A stretch of DNA of 37,648 bases. It comes from a virus. The DNA is taken from IMG/VR virus record IMGVR_UViG_3300025141_000297, positions 1 to 37,648 of that record. One strand, written 5' to 3'. Position numbers and translations under genes: made by a program. Of the stretch, positions 21,877 to 29,718 are shown piece after piece. The number at the start of each line of letters is the position of its first letter. The first letter of the stretch is position 1. The notes below the pieces were generated by a model, which made no database searches, was not told the DNA's origin, and saw only the letters and a program-made list of their open reading frames with translations.

Positions 21877-22227
21877 ATGGATAGAGAAGTAACGATAGAG
21901 GATGTGCAACATTTTATACGTGCCAAGTCTGAGATACCCCTGATTCATGTTAGAGGTATGGATGACCCCATCTATAAGAATATGGAGGATATAGTCCTGA
22001 GAATCTGGCCGGATACAGAGAAACATCCATATGCGATAGCAAGTCAAATTAAAGAGATAATGTTTACCTTTCAGTATATGGAAGATTATGATAAAGATAA
22101 GATTATAAATACCTTTGCTAAGTATCAAGTAAAGGGAGAGAGTGGTGGTATACACGGAGAACGCACATATGGATACGATAAGAGTAGGATAGACCGTTCT
22201 TTAATAAGAAGAAAGAGAGGTAATTAA
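21877..22227 (+). CDS. Small protein, unknown
   Basis: 116 residues with an acidic first half (TIEDVQHFIRAKSE, YKNMEDIVLRIWPD), a central helix (IASQIKEIMFTFQYM) and a basic tail (DRSLIRRKRG). Possibly DNA binding through the tail. TAATG overlap with the next gene. Confidence 0.6.
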   Translation: MDREVTIEDVQHFIRAKSEIPLIHVRGMDDPIYKNMEDIVLRIWPDTEKHPYAIASQIKEIMFTFQYMEDYDKDKIINTFAKYQVKGESGGIHGERTYGYDKSRIDRSLIRRKRGN

Positions 22228-22364
22228 TGGTAGGATTTCAAAGGATAAGTAGTTATAAGGTTATATTCTACGATATGGATAATCAAGAGATAGAAGTAGA
22301 CCTACCTGAGTGGGCCTATCAATCATTAGATGAGGCTATATGTATGTGGGAGGAAAACCTTTAA
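22227..22364 (+). CDS. 45-residue protein, unknown
   Basis: Starts MVGFQRISSYKVIFYDMD and reads as a small alpha/beta fold. TAATG coupling supports it. Its stop codon lies inside the TATA box of the next promoter. Confidence 0.55.
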   Translation: MVGFQRISSYKVIFYDMDNQEIEVDLPEWAYQSLDEAICMWEENL

Positions 22365-22368
22365 ATAC
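22358..22368 (+). promoter_or_regulatory. Internal TATA promoter within gene end
   Basis: ACCTTTAAATACT with the box at 22360 and TATTTG at 22377, the position where other promoters have TATTGG. It would give extra transcription of the ligase and MoxR-VWA block. Confidence 0.55.
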
Positions 22369-22397
22369 TCAATACATATTTGTAGGTAAGTGAAAAA

Positions 22398-22580
22398 ATG
22401 GGACTAATAAGTGATTATGATTTTGGCTTTACTGAATGTGAAGTATGCCAAGAGAGAGCATCTATACGCTTCGAGTCGGTTCTTCTATGTGAGAATTGTA
22501 TGGAAGATATAAATGAAGGAGGATACGAAGATTTTGTATCCGCTAAACCTGTGATAAAAGGAGAAAAGAAATATGAGTGA
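22398..22580 (+). CDS. Zinc-ribbon protein
   Basis: 60 residues with C14-x2-C17 and C31-x2-C34 in a typical zinc-ribbon frame, then a short acidic/basic tail. It overlaps the ligase start by 8 bases. May assist nucleic-acid transactions. Confidence 0.65.
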   Translation: MGLISDYDFGFTECEVCQERASIRFESVLLCENCMEDINEGGYEDFVSAKPVIKGEKKYE

Positions 22581-23478
22581 TATAAGGCCAGACCTAATGG
22601 ATAGGCCAAAGATGGATGAGATAAAGTTTGAAGGCTCTTCTACTGAGATTCCTGATAAGTATGATATAGTCCAACTAAAGATGGATGGTATGTATGGATG
22701 GTTAGATATACAGAAGGGTCAGTATACTATTATGTCACGAACCGGAAAGATAAAAGAAGAAGGTGTGTGGCCTAACGAAAGAGATAACTATATCTTAGTA
22801 GGTGAATGGATGGCAGGTAGTCATTGGGCTAAGCGTCAAGAAGATGAAACATATGAAAGAAGATTCTATGCCTTTGACTGCATATATAGTAGAGGGTATA
22901 ACTTAATACACAGAAAAGAAGAACTATATACGAGACGTAGCTACTTACGTAGAGCTGTCTCTAAGTTAAGAGATAGTAGATATTGGCATGAAGATGAAGA
23001 ATGTGAACTGCCTATCATTAAAGAGGTTCAAACCTTTAGTCAAAGAGATTGGTATGACGCATGGTATGATTATATCATAGAAAGAGGATATGAAGGTCTT
23101 GTCTTTAAGAACCAACTGACTAAGTTTGATGATAGTGAGTGGGCACGTATGAAGAAAGAGATAGAGATGGACTATATCTGTGTTGGTTTCGAACCAGCGG
23201 ATGATAAGAGTAAGTATAAAGGATTAGTAGGTGCAGTAAAAGGAACACTTATTGATAAAGATGTTATAGTAGAATGTGGTGGATTGACTGATGAACAAAG
23301 ACAGGAGTATACTACTAACGCTGAGAAATATAAAGGTCGTATATTTACAGCTAAAGGTAATGATTGGTATCCGTCGGGGTCAATCCGTCACCCTAAGTTT
23401 AGAAGATGGAGAGATAGTAAGACACACTATGAGTGTTCATATGACCAAGTGCCTTATAGTATAAGGTGTGACGATTGA
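22573..23478 (+). CDS. ATP-dependent DNA ligase
   Basis: 301 residues carrying the covalent-nucleotidyltransferase motifs: motif I KMDG with the adenylated Lys36, Arg in SRTGK, motif III LVGEWM, motif IV YEGLVFK and motif V region WARMKK. After about residue 200 there is an OB-fold-like C-terminal part. It seals nicks using ATP; size and lack of extra domains match minimal viral ligases. An RNA-ligase activity cannot be excluded. It lies in the replication arm, as expected. Confidence 0.9.
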   Translation: MSDIRPDLMDRPKMDEIKFEGSSTEIPDKYDIVQLKMDGMYGWLDIQKGQYTIMSRTGKIKEEGVWPNERDNYILVGEWMAGSHWAKRQEDETYERRFYAFDCIYSRGYNLIHRKEELYTRRSYLRRAVSKLRDSRYWHEDEECELPIIKEVQTFSQRDWYDAWYDYIIERGYEGLVFKNQLTKFDDSEWARMKKEIEMDYICVGFEPADDKSKYKGLVGAVKGTLIDKDVIVECGGLTDEQRQEYTTNAEKYKGRIFTAKGNDWYPSGSIRHPKFRRWRDSKTHYECSYDQVPYSIRCDD

Positions 23479-24551
23479 GTTTCTTAAGAGAAGCATATAA
23501 AATAAGATATAAATTGGAAAAAACAATGAGTAGAGACGAATATAGAGATGACGTAGGAGGCTATCCTGAGTCATCCGAGTTAGAAAGGGATACCCCCGAT
23601 GAAGCGGTAGATATAGAACATGAAGGATTAGACGAATTGTTCGGAGAAGTAGAGAAGGAAGATAAGCCTAAAGAAAAGCCTATACCTAAGATAGATAATT
23701 CGGTGATAGGAAAACTCAAAGCATCTGTTAAAGTGCCAGAAGAGTTTAAGTTCACTAACAATATGACATTCTATACTATGTTAAGGAATATCTTTAGAGG
23801 TAAGTATATACTCGTGACAGGACCATCCGGTTGTGGTAAGAGTAGTCTCGGTAAGATATTAGCTGATATAACAGGTAAAGACTTCTATGCCTTTAACTTT
23901 GGGGATACAATGAATCCATCCGCTAAATTATTGGGTGATACTAAATTCGATAAGGATAGTGGCACGTGGTTTCAACCATCACGATTCGTGTCAGCTATCC
24001 AAAATAACAGCTTTGTTATGCTTGACGAAGTCACGAGAGATAGGACAGGTGACTTAGGTAATATCCTTATGCCTGTATTAGATGGACAGAAGTATTTAGC
24101 TTTAGATGAAAGTGATAGTGCTGATACAGTAGAGATAGATAAAGATGCGTTCTTCTATGCTACTGCTAATATCGGTAGAGAATACTTAGGTGCATCCCAT
24201 GATTTAGATAGAGCATGGAAAGATAGATTTACGGGTGGTATATATGAATTGGATTATCTACCACAAGGTAAAGAACAAGACCTTATAATGATTCGTGTTC
24301 CAAGCGTAGACCCAGAAGATGCGAGACGTATAACTGAGTTTACTAAGAAGATTAGAGATTTATATAAGGCTGAAGAGTTAAACGTAGCAGTATCTACAAG
24401 GATGGCTATAACTACTGCTGAGTTAGTAGTAGATGGTATGTCACTATTAGATGCACTTAAGCATACGTGTCTACCTTTCTATCCGGTTCAAGGTGGAGAT
24501 GATACTGAACGTGTTAAGGTTATACAGGCTATACAGTCTATGGGTGAATAA
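23475..24551 (+). CDS. MoxR/CobS-like AAA+ ATPase
   Basis: An acidic N-terminal extension (residues ~18-80) is followed by an AAA+ core: Walker A GPSGCGKS (116-123), Walker B FVMLDEV, a sensor-1 Asn in YATANIG, and an Arg-rich DRAWKDRF. It resembles MoxR/CobS/CbbQ ATPases, which remodel proteins together with VWA partners; that partner is encoded two genes on (24907). I list the TTG start, which makes a TTGA overlap with the ligase stop; ATG 23526 would remove 17 residues. Confidence 0.85.
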   Translation: MSFLREAYKIRYKLEKTMSRDEYRDDVGGYPESSELERDTPDEAVDIEHEGLDELFGEVEKEDKPKEKPIPKIDNSVIGKLKASVKVPEEFKFTNNMTFYTMLRNIFRGKYILVTGPSGCGKSSLGKILADITGKDFYAFNFGDTMNPSAKLLGDTKFDKDSGTWFQPSRFVSAIQNNSFVMLDEVTRDRTGDLGNILMPVLDGQKYLALDESDSADTVEIDKDAFFYATANIGREYLGASHDLDRAWKDRFTGGIYELDYLPQGKEQDLIMIRVPSVDPEDARRITEFTKKIRDLYKAEELNVAVSTRMAITTAELVVDGMSLLDALKHTCLPFYPVQGGDDTERVKVIQAIQSMGE

Positions 24552-24553
24552 GA

Positions 24554-24931
24554 ATGGTAAGAGTAAAGAAAAGTCTATATTGGCATCAAACAGCTGAGTA
24601 TCTCTTAGCTAATGGTCTATCCCCATCTGAATGTGGAAAGGTAATAAAACAGGCTTTCCCACATACAACAGTTAATGGTAGACATGTCGGTGCATATAAG
24701 CGTAGACTGATAGAAGAAGGTAAGTTAGATAAGAACACACCTAAGACATTGAGTGTGAATGAAGCATATACTGTTATCAAGGGATTGATAAGTAAAGATG
24801 ATAAGTTCATATATCAATGTTCTATTGGTGCACAAAAAAGAACATTAAAGTGTTTTGAATATAAAATGACTATGGAAGCTAAGTCAGACGAAGAGGATAT
24901 AGACGAATGGATAAAGAATATGGCGATATAG
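24554..24931 (+). CDS. Small protein between MoxR and VWA genes
   Basis: 125 residues. The N-terminal ~60 look like a DNA-binding or adaptor helix bundle (TAEYLLANGLSPSECGKV, then GRHVGAYKRRLIEEGKL), and the C-terminal half is mixed alpha/beta with an acidic end. It starts two bases after the MoxR stop and overlaps the VWA gene by 25 bases, so it may belong to the same complex. No family recognised. Confidence 0.65.
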   Translation: MVRVKKSLYWHQTAEYLLANGLSPSECGKVIKQAFPHTTVNGRHVGAYKRRLIEEGKLDKNTPKTLSVNEAYTVIKGLISKDDKFIYQCSIGAQKRTLKCFEYKMTMEAKSDEEDIDEWIKNMAI

Positions 24932-27051
24932 ATAGTTGGATAGGTGAAGATGACGATGACTATTGTTATGCCTGTGATGATTGGGTAGAGGATGATGGTC
25001 ATGGTAATTGTAATACCTGTGGAGTATCTTTTACATCAGTAGACCCCTTTATCTCTAAAGAGACTGCACTAACGCATAGTAGTTCATCACCTAAGGTAAA
25101 CACATATACAGGTGATATGTGGAATAGAGGTGGAGCATATACGTGGGGTAGTGGACAATCATGGTGGCAACGTGGTGTTAGTGGTATAACTGACCGCATG
25201 AGTCCTATGACTTCAATGTGGGGTGGTAGCTGGTCTACCGGTCATTCTACTGATGCTGGTCGTATGCTTAGACATAAGAGACATTTAGATTCTCTATGTA
25301 AAGTTGTAGACCCAACAGTAAAACATACTTTAGACTTTGCTTACGAGAATGGTAGGAACTATTCCAATATAGCCAATGGGCGTATTGTTATAGATGGTAG
25401 TCTTATTAAGGATAGTGATGATAACTTAGATATATGTGCAGGATTGTCTATACATGAAAAGTTACATCTTATTCATACTCAACCCTGTAAGGATTGGGAA
25501 AAAGAGTATCAGTTAGAGCATCATCTTACTATGCCTGAACAGAAACTATTACATAATATCGTAAACATAATAGAAGATGAGTATATAGAAAAGCAGTTAT
25601 CTAAAGACTGTGCAGGTTTTGTTAGTTATATAGATAAGGTAAAAGAACATTTCTTTGAGAAGAATAAAGACCTTATATCAAAACCACATAAAGATGAGTT
25701 CTTAGATGTTATCAATACATTGTTAGCATTTGTAAGATACCCAGCCTCTATTGATAAAGATAGAAGGAAGCGTCATGCTAAGCATATAAGATATTTTGCT
25801 AAAGCATTACAACATGGTCTTGATGATAGAGACTCTACATATAAAGCGTTTAGTTCTATATTTCAGTATATGAAAGCTCTATGTGAAGAGTTAGCACCTG
25901 ATGATGAAGAGGCTATGAAAGATAAACTCGAAAGTGCTATGAAAGAGATAGAAGATAGATTGGGTGATATGCTTTCTAAAGATGAGATGGATAAAGTCCG
26001 TGAACAAATGAAGAAGGACTTAGTTAGAGATATGATGAAGAAAGGTAGTCCTCTACAAAGGGCTATGTATGATGATGGTCATATGGATAGTATAGAAGGA
26101 ATGGCTGACTATACTAAAGAATTAGAATCTGAGTTAGATAAAGCATTAGCTGACGCTATCAAAGAGTTAGAAGATAGTGATTATCATGAGACTACTTTAG
26201 GTAAGGATAAAGTATTATATCCTAAACAAACTAAAGTTACATGGAGGACTGCTATGCCTAACGAACATGAAAAGGGAGTATATAAAACTGAAGTTAAACA
26301 GATGAAGCCCGTGATTAACTCTTTAAAGAAGAAGATTAATCTATATGGTAACACACAGAAGTATACCATAAGGAATCAAAAGAGAGGTAAGCTCGATAAA
26401 AGAGTATTACATCGTATACCTATGGGTTCACGTGAACTATTTAAGTGTGACTTTAGTAAAGAAGATAAACCTTTAGATATATGTATACTCGTAGATGAAT
26501 CGGGTAGTATGAATAGTGGTTGGCGTATGACTCATGCAAGGCAATCCGCTATCGCTATCAAAGAAGCTTTAGCTGATAACCCTAAGCTCAACCTATGGGT
26601 ATATGGACATACTGCTGATGGATATGATGATTGGCATAGTGATAAAGGTTCTACTAATATGACACAATATTGGGGACCATCAATGAAAGATAGGCCAATG
26701 GCTATGGGTGGTATGAAAGCTCGATTTGAAAATAGAGATGGTAATGCTATATGGTCCTGTGCTGACAAAGTATCTAAAGAAAGTGACCAACCTATGTCTA
26801 ATAAACTAATGATAGTTCTATCTGATGGACAACCAGCCGCACATAGATATGGCGGTGACGGGGCACGTAGGCACGTTAAAGGTATAGTTCGAGAGTTAGA
26901 AAGTAAAGGATGGAGTATCATACAGATAGGGTTTGGTGGTGCTACTGACTACTATATGGATAAGATGTTTAATAACTACATGCATATTAGTGACACTAAG
27001 GATATACCAAACAAGTTAAGTAAAGTGATGAAAAGAGTGATGAAACTATGA
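24907..27051 (+). CDS. Zincin-VWA protein (CobT-like), partner of the MoxR ATPase
   Basis: 714 residues. The N-terminus has a zinc ribbon (C20-x2-C23, C35-x2-C38). Residues ~183-187 are HEKLH, a true HExxH metalloprotease motif, with the acidic IIEDEYIE about 40 residues later as a possible third ligand. A Lys/Glu/Met-rich helical middle (~320-470) leads to a C-terminal VWA domain with the MIDAS DESGS (~520) and VLSDGQ. CobT-like VWA proteins with CobS/MoxR ATPases are known in tailed phages; the added HExxH and zinc ribbon suggest a regulated protease. Confidence 0.85.
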   Translation: MDKEYGDIDSWIGEDDDDYCYACDDWVEDDGHGNCNTCGVSFTSVDPFISKETALTHSSSSPKVNTYTGDMWNRGGAYTWGSGQSWWQRGVSGITDRMSPMTSMWGGSWSTGHSTDAGRMLRHKRHLDSLCKVVDPTVKHTLDFAYENGRNYSNIANGRIVIDGSLIKDSDDNLDICAGLSIHEKLHLIHTQPCKDWEKEYQLEHHLTMPEQKLLHNIVNIIEDEYIEKQLSKDCAGFVSYIDKVKEHFFEKNKDLISKPHKDEFLDVINTLLAFVRYPASIDKDRRKRHAKHIRYFAKALQHGLDDRDSTYKAFSSIFQYMKALCEELAPDDEEAMKDKLESAMKEIEDRLGDMLSKDEMDKVREQMKKDLVRDMMKKGSPLQRAMYDDGHMDSIEGMADYTKELESELDKALADAIKELEDSDYHETTLGKDKVLYPKQTKVTWRTAMPNEHEKGVYKTEVKQMKPVINSLKKKINLYGNTQKYTIRNQKRGKLDKRVLHRIPMGSRELFKCDFSKEDKPLDICILVDESGSMNSGWRMTHARQSAIAIKEALADNPKLNLWVYGHTADGYDDWHSDKGSTNMTQYWGPSMKDRPMAMGGMKARFENRDGNAIWSCADKVSKESDQPMSNKLMIVLSDGQPAAHRYGGDGARRHVKGIVRELESKGWSIIQIGFGGATDYYMDKMFNNYMHISDTKDIPNKLSKVMKRVMKL

Positions 27052-27182
27052 ATGAAGAACAACTAAAAGATAGAATCTATGAAATATGCGAGATAATACA
27101 TATGCAACTACCCTTAAGATATCAAGATAGATGGGTAGAGAGACAGGTGGAGGATGGATTATTTAAAAAGTATAGTGAATAG
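27048..27182 (+). CDS. 44-residue helical protein, unknown
   Basis: Starts MNEEQLKDRIYEICEI, an amphipathic helix with a Trp/Arg-rich second half. ATGA overlap with the VWA gene suggests coupled translation. No family recognised. Confidence 0.5.
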   Translation: MNEEQLKDRIYEICEIIHMQLPLRYQDRWVERQVEDGLFKKYSE

Positions 27183-27294
27183 ACTCAAGGATATATGGAG
27201 TAATCCACGTGACATAAACGAAGCTGAATGGTATATACTATTTGGTGTGTTCGTTATGATATGGATGTGGTTATTAATCCTTATGTCCCCCTAA
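27154..27294 (+). CDS. 46-residue single-TM micro-protein
   Basis: Basic N-terminus (MDYLKSIVNRLKDIW) and a C-terminal membrane helix (WYILFGVFVMIWMWLLIL). It starts inside the upstream gene with a GGAGG site. Last gene before the structured region at 27295. Confidence 0.5.
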   Translation: MDYLKSIVNRLKDIWSNPRDINEAEWYILFGVFVMIWMWLLILMSP

Positions 27295-27745
27295 CGTGAT
27301 AGGATAGAAGTGACAAACCTCTTTATTAGCTCATTGTTGTTACCTCTCGTTGCTTCTATCCCACGAAATGTGGTAGAGACTTGAATACATACGCCCTAAA
27401 GTCGCTAAGTAAAAGATATAACTGAGCCATATGGCCACGCCCTTGATAACATCAAGCAACATAGGGAGAGTAGGACTAATGGCCCAAACAGCTGAGATAT
27501 ACATCCGGAACCTTGAAAAATAGGAACTCAGGATACACATCTCTGGAAAACTGTTATATCTATGTATAACCGTCGTTGGACAAGAATGGATACAGCTAAC
27601 GTAGAGCACGAGACTACGTCGATACGCAAGTTTATACATATAGTAGGTGGGTAGACGATATGGTGCTACCCATTAAGAGAACCAAGCTTAGGAGATATAT
27701 CGAGAACGTCGCATAGCGATGAAAGATATATAGCTAATCATTATG
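27295..27745 (+). ncRNA. Structured non-coding stretch C
   Basis: No credible gene for about 620 bases. Perfect stems include GGATAGAAG/CTTCTATCC (27302-27361), the palindrome GCCATATGGC (27426-27435), CTTGAT-AAC-ATCAAG (27442-27456), GTTATA/TATAAC (27553-27570), ACGTAG/CTACGT (27599-27619), TGGGTAG/CTACCCA (27648-27672) and ATATATC/GATATAT (27695-27731). Such a series resembles large ornate RNAs known from phages (GOLLD, ROOL), though I see no motif of those classes. The rest, 27746-27888, is unremarkable up to the next promoter. Confidence 0.5.
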
Positions 27746-27888
27746 CACTACCTTTGCGTCAAGCGAACCTATTAAACATACCCCTGTAAATCTATCGTGA
27801 CTCTTTTGTCAGATGAGTTTGGTCAAGTAGGCAAATCAGCCGAAAGGTATATACTTAGTTTTGTTTAGGGTTATATCTCTCTCTACCA

Positions 27889-27901
27889 CAACCTTTAAAT
27901 A
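27889..27901 (+). promoter_or_regulatory. TATA promoter
   Basis: ACAACCTTTAAATAG with the box at 27894. The expected start is at about 27920, coinciding with ATG 27922. Confidence 0.6.
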
Positions 27902-27921
27902 GAAATATCAATTATTATGAT

Positions 27922-28011
27922 ATGTCATTGGAGGAATATGAAAATGATAAGAGAAATATTAGTAGGATTGGACAGGCGATTTGGTCGCAGTCAGAAGAAG
28001 ATGGTCCTTAG
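27922..28011 (+). CDS. Possible 29-residue leaderless peptide
   Basis: ATG 27922 lies at the predicted transcription start. The peptide is MSLEEYENDKRN..., acidic and hydrophilic. It overlaps the frame at 27938-28054, so only one of the two may be real. Confidence 0.3.
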   Translation: MSLEEYENDKRNISRIGQAIWSQSEEDGP

Positions 28012-28054
28012 ACCAAGAATGTATAAAAGAAAAGGTGAGAAAGATGGCAACGAA
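27938..28054 (+). CDS. Possible 38-residue basic peptide
   Basis: MKMIREILVGLDRRFG... then Arg/Lys-rich; a GGAGG lies just before the ATG (a second Met two codons on has better spacing). It overlaps the next gene's start by 11 bases. Competes with 27922-28011. Confidence 0.35.
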
Positions 28055-28424
28055 TAGATTAGAAGCAACGCATATGATTCAGATTATGTTAAAGTGGCAG
28101 TCACCCTATATAGCAAAACAAATGCTTATAGATATGGACATGGAGATAGCAGATACAACTGATAATGAATCATTAAAAGAAAGTATAAAGATGGTATTAG
28201 CTTTGATAGACGAAGCTCAAACACAAGTAACGTGGAGATATCCCGAAGCAGTAGACGTTACAGCTGACGCTGAGGATGAGAAAACAGAAGAAGAAGAAGA
28301 GTTACCTGATTCAAATAAATATAGAGACGATGGATATGCATCAGAAGATATGGAACAGCGTAAGACTGATATGACTAAGAGATTGAACCATAGCTTACAA
28401 AGAGCATATGAACCGTCGAAGTAG
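28044..28424 (+). CDS. Small acidic helical protein, unknown
   Basis: 126 residues from ATG 28044 (MATNRLEATHMIQ) with a GGTGAG site. Helical N-terminal two thirds (MLKWQSPYIAKQMLIDMDME), then a Glu-rich low-complexity stretch and a basic end. A TTG further upstream (27981) would add 21 residues and is less likely. No family recognised. Confidence 0.65.
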   Translation: MATNRLEATHMIQIMLKWQSPYIAKQMLIDMDMEIADTTDNESLKESIKMVLALIDEAQTQVTWRYPEAVDVTADAEDEKTEEEEELPDSNKYRDDGYASEDMEQRKTDMTKRLNHSLQRAYEPSK

Positions 28425-28527
28425 TGTGATAGATAGATATTGTAAAATGTGTGGTAAACGTATATCATTAGCAGAAGCAGACTTATATGGAGGGTGTTGT
28501 AACTTATGTTCTTTACGAGTCTTATAG
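28408..28527 (+). CDS. Zinc-ribbon micro-protein
   Basis: 39 residues: C12-x2-C15 and C30/C31 with C34. Basic N-terminus. Overlaps both neighbours; the TM micro-gene at 28506 starts inside it. Confidence 0.55.
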   Translation: MNRRSSVIDRYCKMCGKRISLAEADLYGGCCNLCSLRVL

Positions 28528-28646
28528 ATTTATTTCTAAGACCACCTGATAGAGATAGTAAGAAAGATGTTAATAGCATTGGAACAGCCATTGTATATAT
28601 AACATACTTCACTATTATGCTCTTCTTAGCATTAAGCGTTATTTAG
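28506..28646 (+). CDS. 46-residue single-TM micro-protein
   Basis: Starts MFFTSLIDLFLRPPD; the C-terminus TAIVYITYFTIMLFLALSV is a clear membrane helix. Paired with the zinc-ribbon gene it overlaps. Confidence 0.5.
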   Translation: MFFTSLIDLFLRPPDRDSKKDVNSIGTAIVYITYFTIMLFLALSVI

Positions 28647-28648
28647 CA

Positions 28649-28664
28649 AAGCTTTATATATCTC
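28649..28664 (+). promoter_or_regulatory. TATA promoter before the resolvase gene
   Basis: GCAAAGCTTTATATATC; a leader of about 70 bases with TATATTAAGCATATCTTAATAG motifs follows before ATG 28749. These motifs resemble those near 21.4 kb. Confidence 0.55.
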
Positions 28665-28748
28665 CCCTATAAGATATATATTAAGCATATCTTAATAGAG
28701 CATCCTCTATTAGGAAATGTCTTTAATAATTTAGCGTAGTGATGCTAT

Positions 28749-29255
28749 ATGGCTAAGAAAAGAGATACAGGAAAGAACTTTGAAAGTGAAATAAGAAGAA
28801 GCTTAAAATCATCTAAACATATATGGTGGTTTAGGATACAAGATACTAATGACATCAATAGATTTGTTAAACAAGCCGTCGCTGAGAAGCAACCAGCCGA
28901 TTTCTTTACAGTATATAGAGGTAGACCAATTATGTTGGAGGCTAAAACTTCTCGGAACCTTACTTCTTTTCCTTTATATTATGGTAGTGGCCGTTCTATC
29001 GCTACTCATCAGATAAGAGAGGGAGAGCAGTTAGTAAGGAAAGGTGGTTTAAGCTTTATATTAATACGAAGAGAAGAGTATAGAAATAAAAAATGTTATG
29101 CTATAACGCCAAGTCAAGCGAAATATTTATATAGTAAGGCATACGGAAAGAAGAGTATAAAGTGGGAATGGTTTGATAAACACGCTGTATGCGTGGATAG
29201 ATTGAAAGCCCCGCTGAGGTGGAACATACAGAAATTGTATGAAGAAGTAATATGA
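28749..29255 (+). CDS. Holliday junction resolvase, RecU/Hjc-like
   Basis: 168 residues with the PD-(D/E)xK core: N-terminal GKNFESEI (Glu12/Glu14), PADFF (Asp51), MLEAK (Glu64, Lys66) and the HQ pair at 87-88 that is typical of RecU-type resolvases, followed by GGLSFILI. It should cut four-way junctions during replication and before packaging. ATG and promoter spacing support the start; ATGA overlap with the next gene. Confidence 0.8.
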   Translation: MAKKRDTGKNFESEIRRSLKSSKHIWWFRIQDTNDINRFVKQAVAEKQPADFFTVYRGRPIMLEAKTSRNLTSFPLYYGSGRSIATHQIREGEQLVRKGGLSFILIRREEYRNKKCYAITPSQAKYLYSKAYGKKSIKWEWFDKHAVCVDRLKAPLRWNIQKLYEEVI

Positions 29256-29392
29256 AAAAAAGAGCAACAAAGATACCATACGAGGGATATACCCTACCCC
29301 CATCCGCTGAGAAGGGTGGACAGTTTATAGACTTTAATGAACCATATAAATCAAAGGTTCCTATTAAGAGAGTCGTAAAGAGGAAGAGATGA
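29252..29392 (+). CDS. 46-residue basic protein, unknown
   Basis: MKKRATKIPYEGYTLPP... with a Lys/Arg-rich C-terminus (RVVKRKR). Overlaps both neighbours by ATGA. Possibly an accessory of the resolvase; no family recognised. Confidence 0.5.
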   Translation: MKKRATKIPYEGYTLPPSAEKGGQFIDFNEPYKSKVPIKRVVKRKR

Positions 29393-29505
29393 CCCTATCT
29401 GAATGGATACTGTTTATCGCTGTGATAGATGGACCATTGATAGCAGTCGTGTATATGATATGGAAAAGATTAAAGATAGAAATAAGAATGAAAGATGAAA
29501 GCTAA
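29389..29505 (+). CDS. 38-residue single-TM micro-protein
   Basis: MTLSEWILFIAVIDGPLIAV... forms one membrane helix, followed by a basic KRLKIEIRMK tail. Overlaps the zinc-ribbon gene at 29495. Confidence 0.5.
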   Translation: MTLSEWILFIAVIDGPLIAVVYMIWKRLKIEIRMKDES

Positions 29506-29635
29506 ACGATTAGAATGTATATACTGTCACATGGTAGCTATATGGACAGTTAGATTTGAGACATATGTATGTGATGATTGTTATAAAAAAAATCAAGAGG
29601 AAAAGAAAAATGAAATGCTTAAACAAAAAGTGTAA
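29495..29635 (+). CDS. Zinc-ribbon micro-protein
   Basis: 46 residues: C8-x2-C11 and C26-x2-C29, then a long Lys/Glu helix. Starts inside the TM micro-gene and overlaps the next zinc-ribbon gene. Confidence 0.55.
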   Translation: MKAKRLECIYCHMVAIWTVRFETYVCDDCYKKNQEEKKNEMLKQKV

Positions 29636-29717
29636 AGAGAATTTATATGATTGGAAACCATATGAACCAAGAAACTGTCCCTACTGTGGACTGAGACAAA
29701 TACAGATACCTGATTAA
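29610..29717 (+). CDS. Zinc-ribbon micro-protein
   Basis: 35 residues: C3, C8, C23 and C26 (CPYC), with aromatic residues between. It ends one base before the prenyl-synthase ATG. Confidence 0.55.
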   Translation: MKCLNKKCKENLYDWKPYEPRNCPYCGLRQIQIPD

Positions 29718-29718
29718 A

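Noticed and set aside
27340-27639. Minus-strand ORF of 99 codons in structured stretch C.
   Set aside because: Composition is Cys/Ser/Tyr-heavy without a ribosome site or promoter, and it opposes the local gene direction; the stems explain the region better.
27981-28043. Upstream TTG extension of the 126-residue gene.
   Set aside because: ATG 28044 has a good GGTGAG site and the added residues lack similarity to the rest; the upstream DNA may hold another short ORF.
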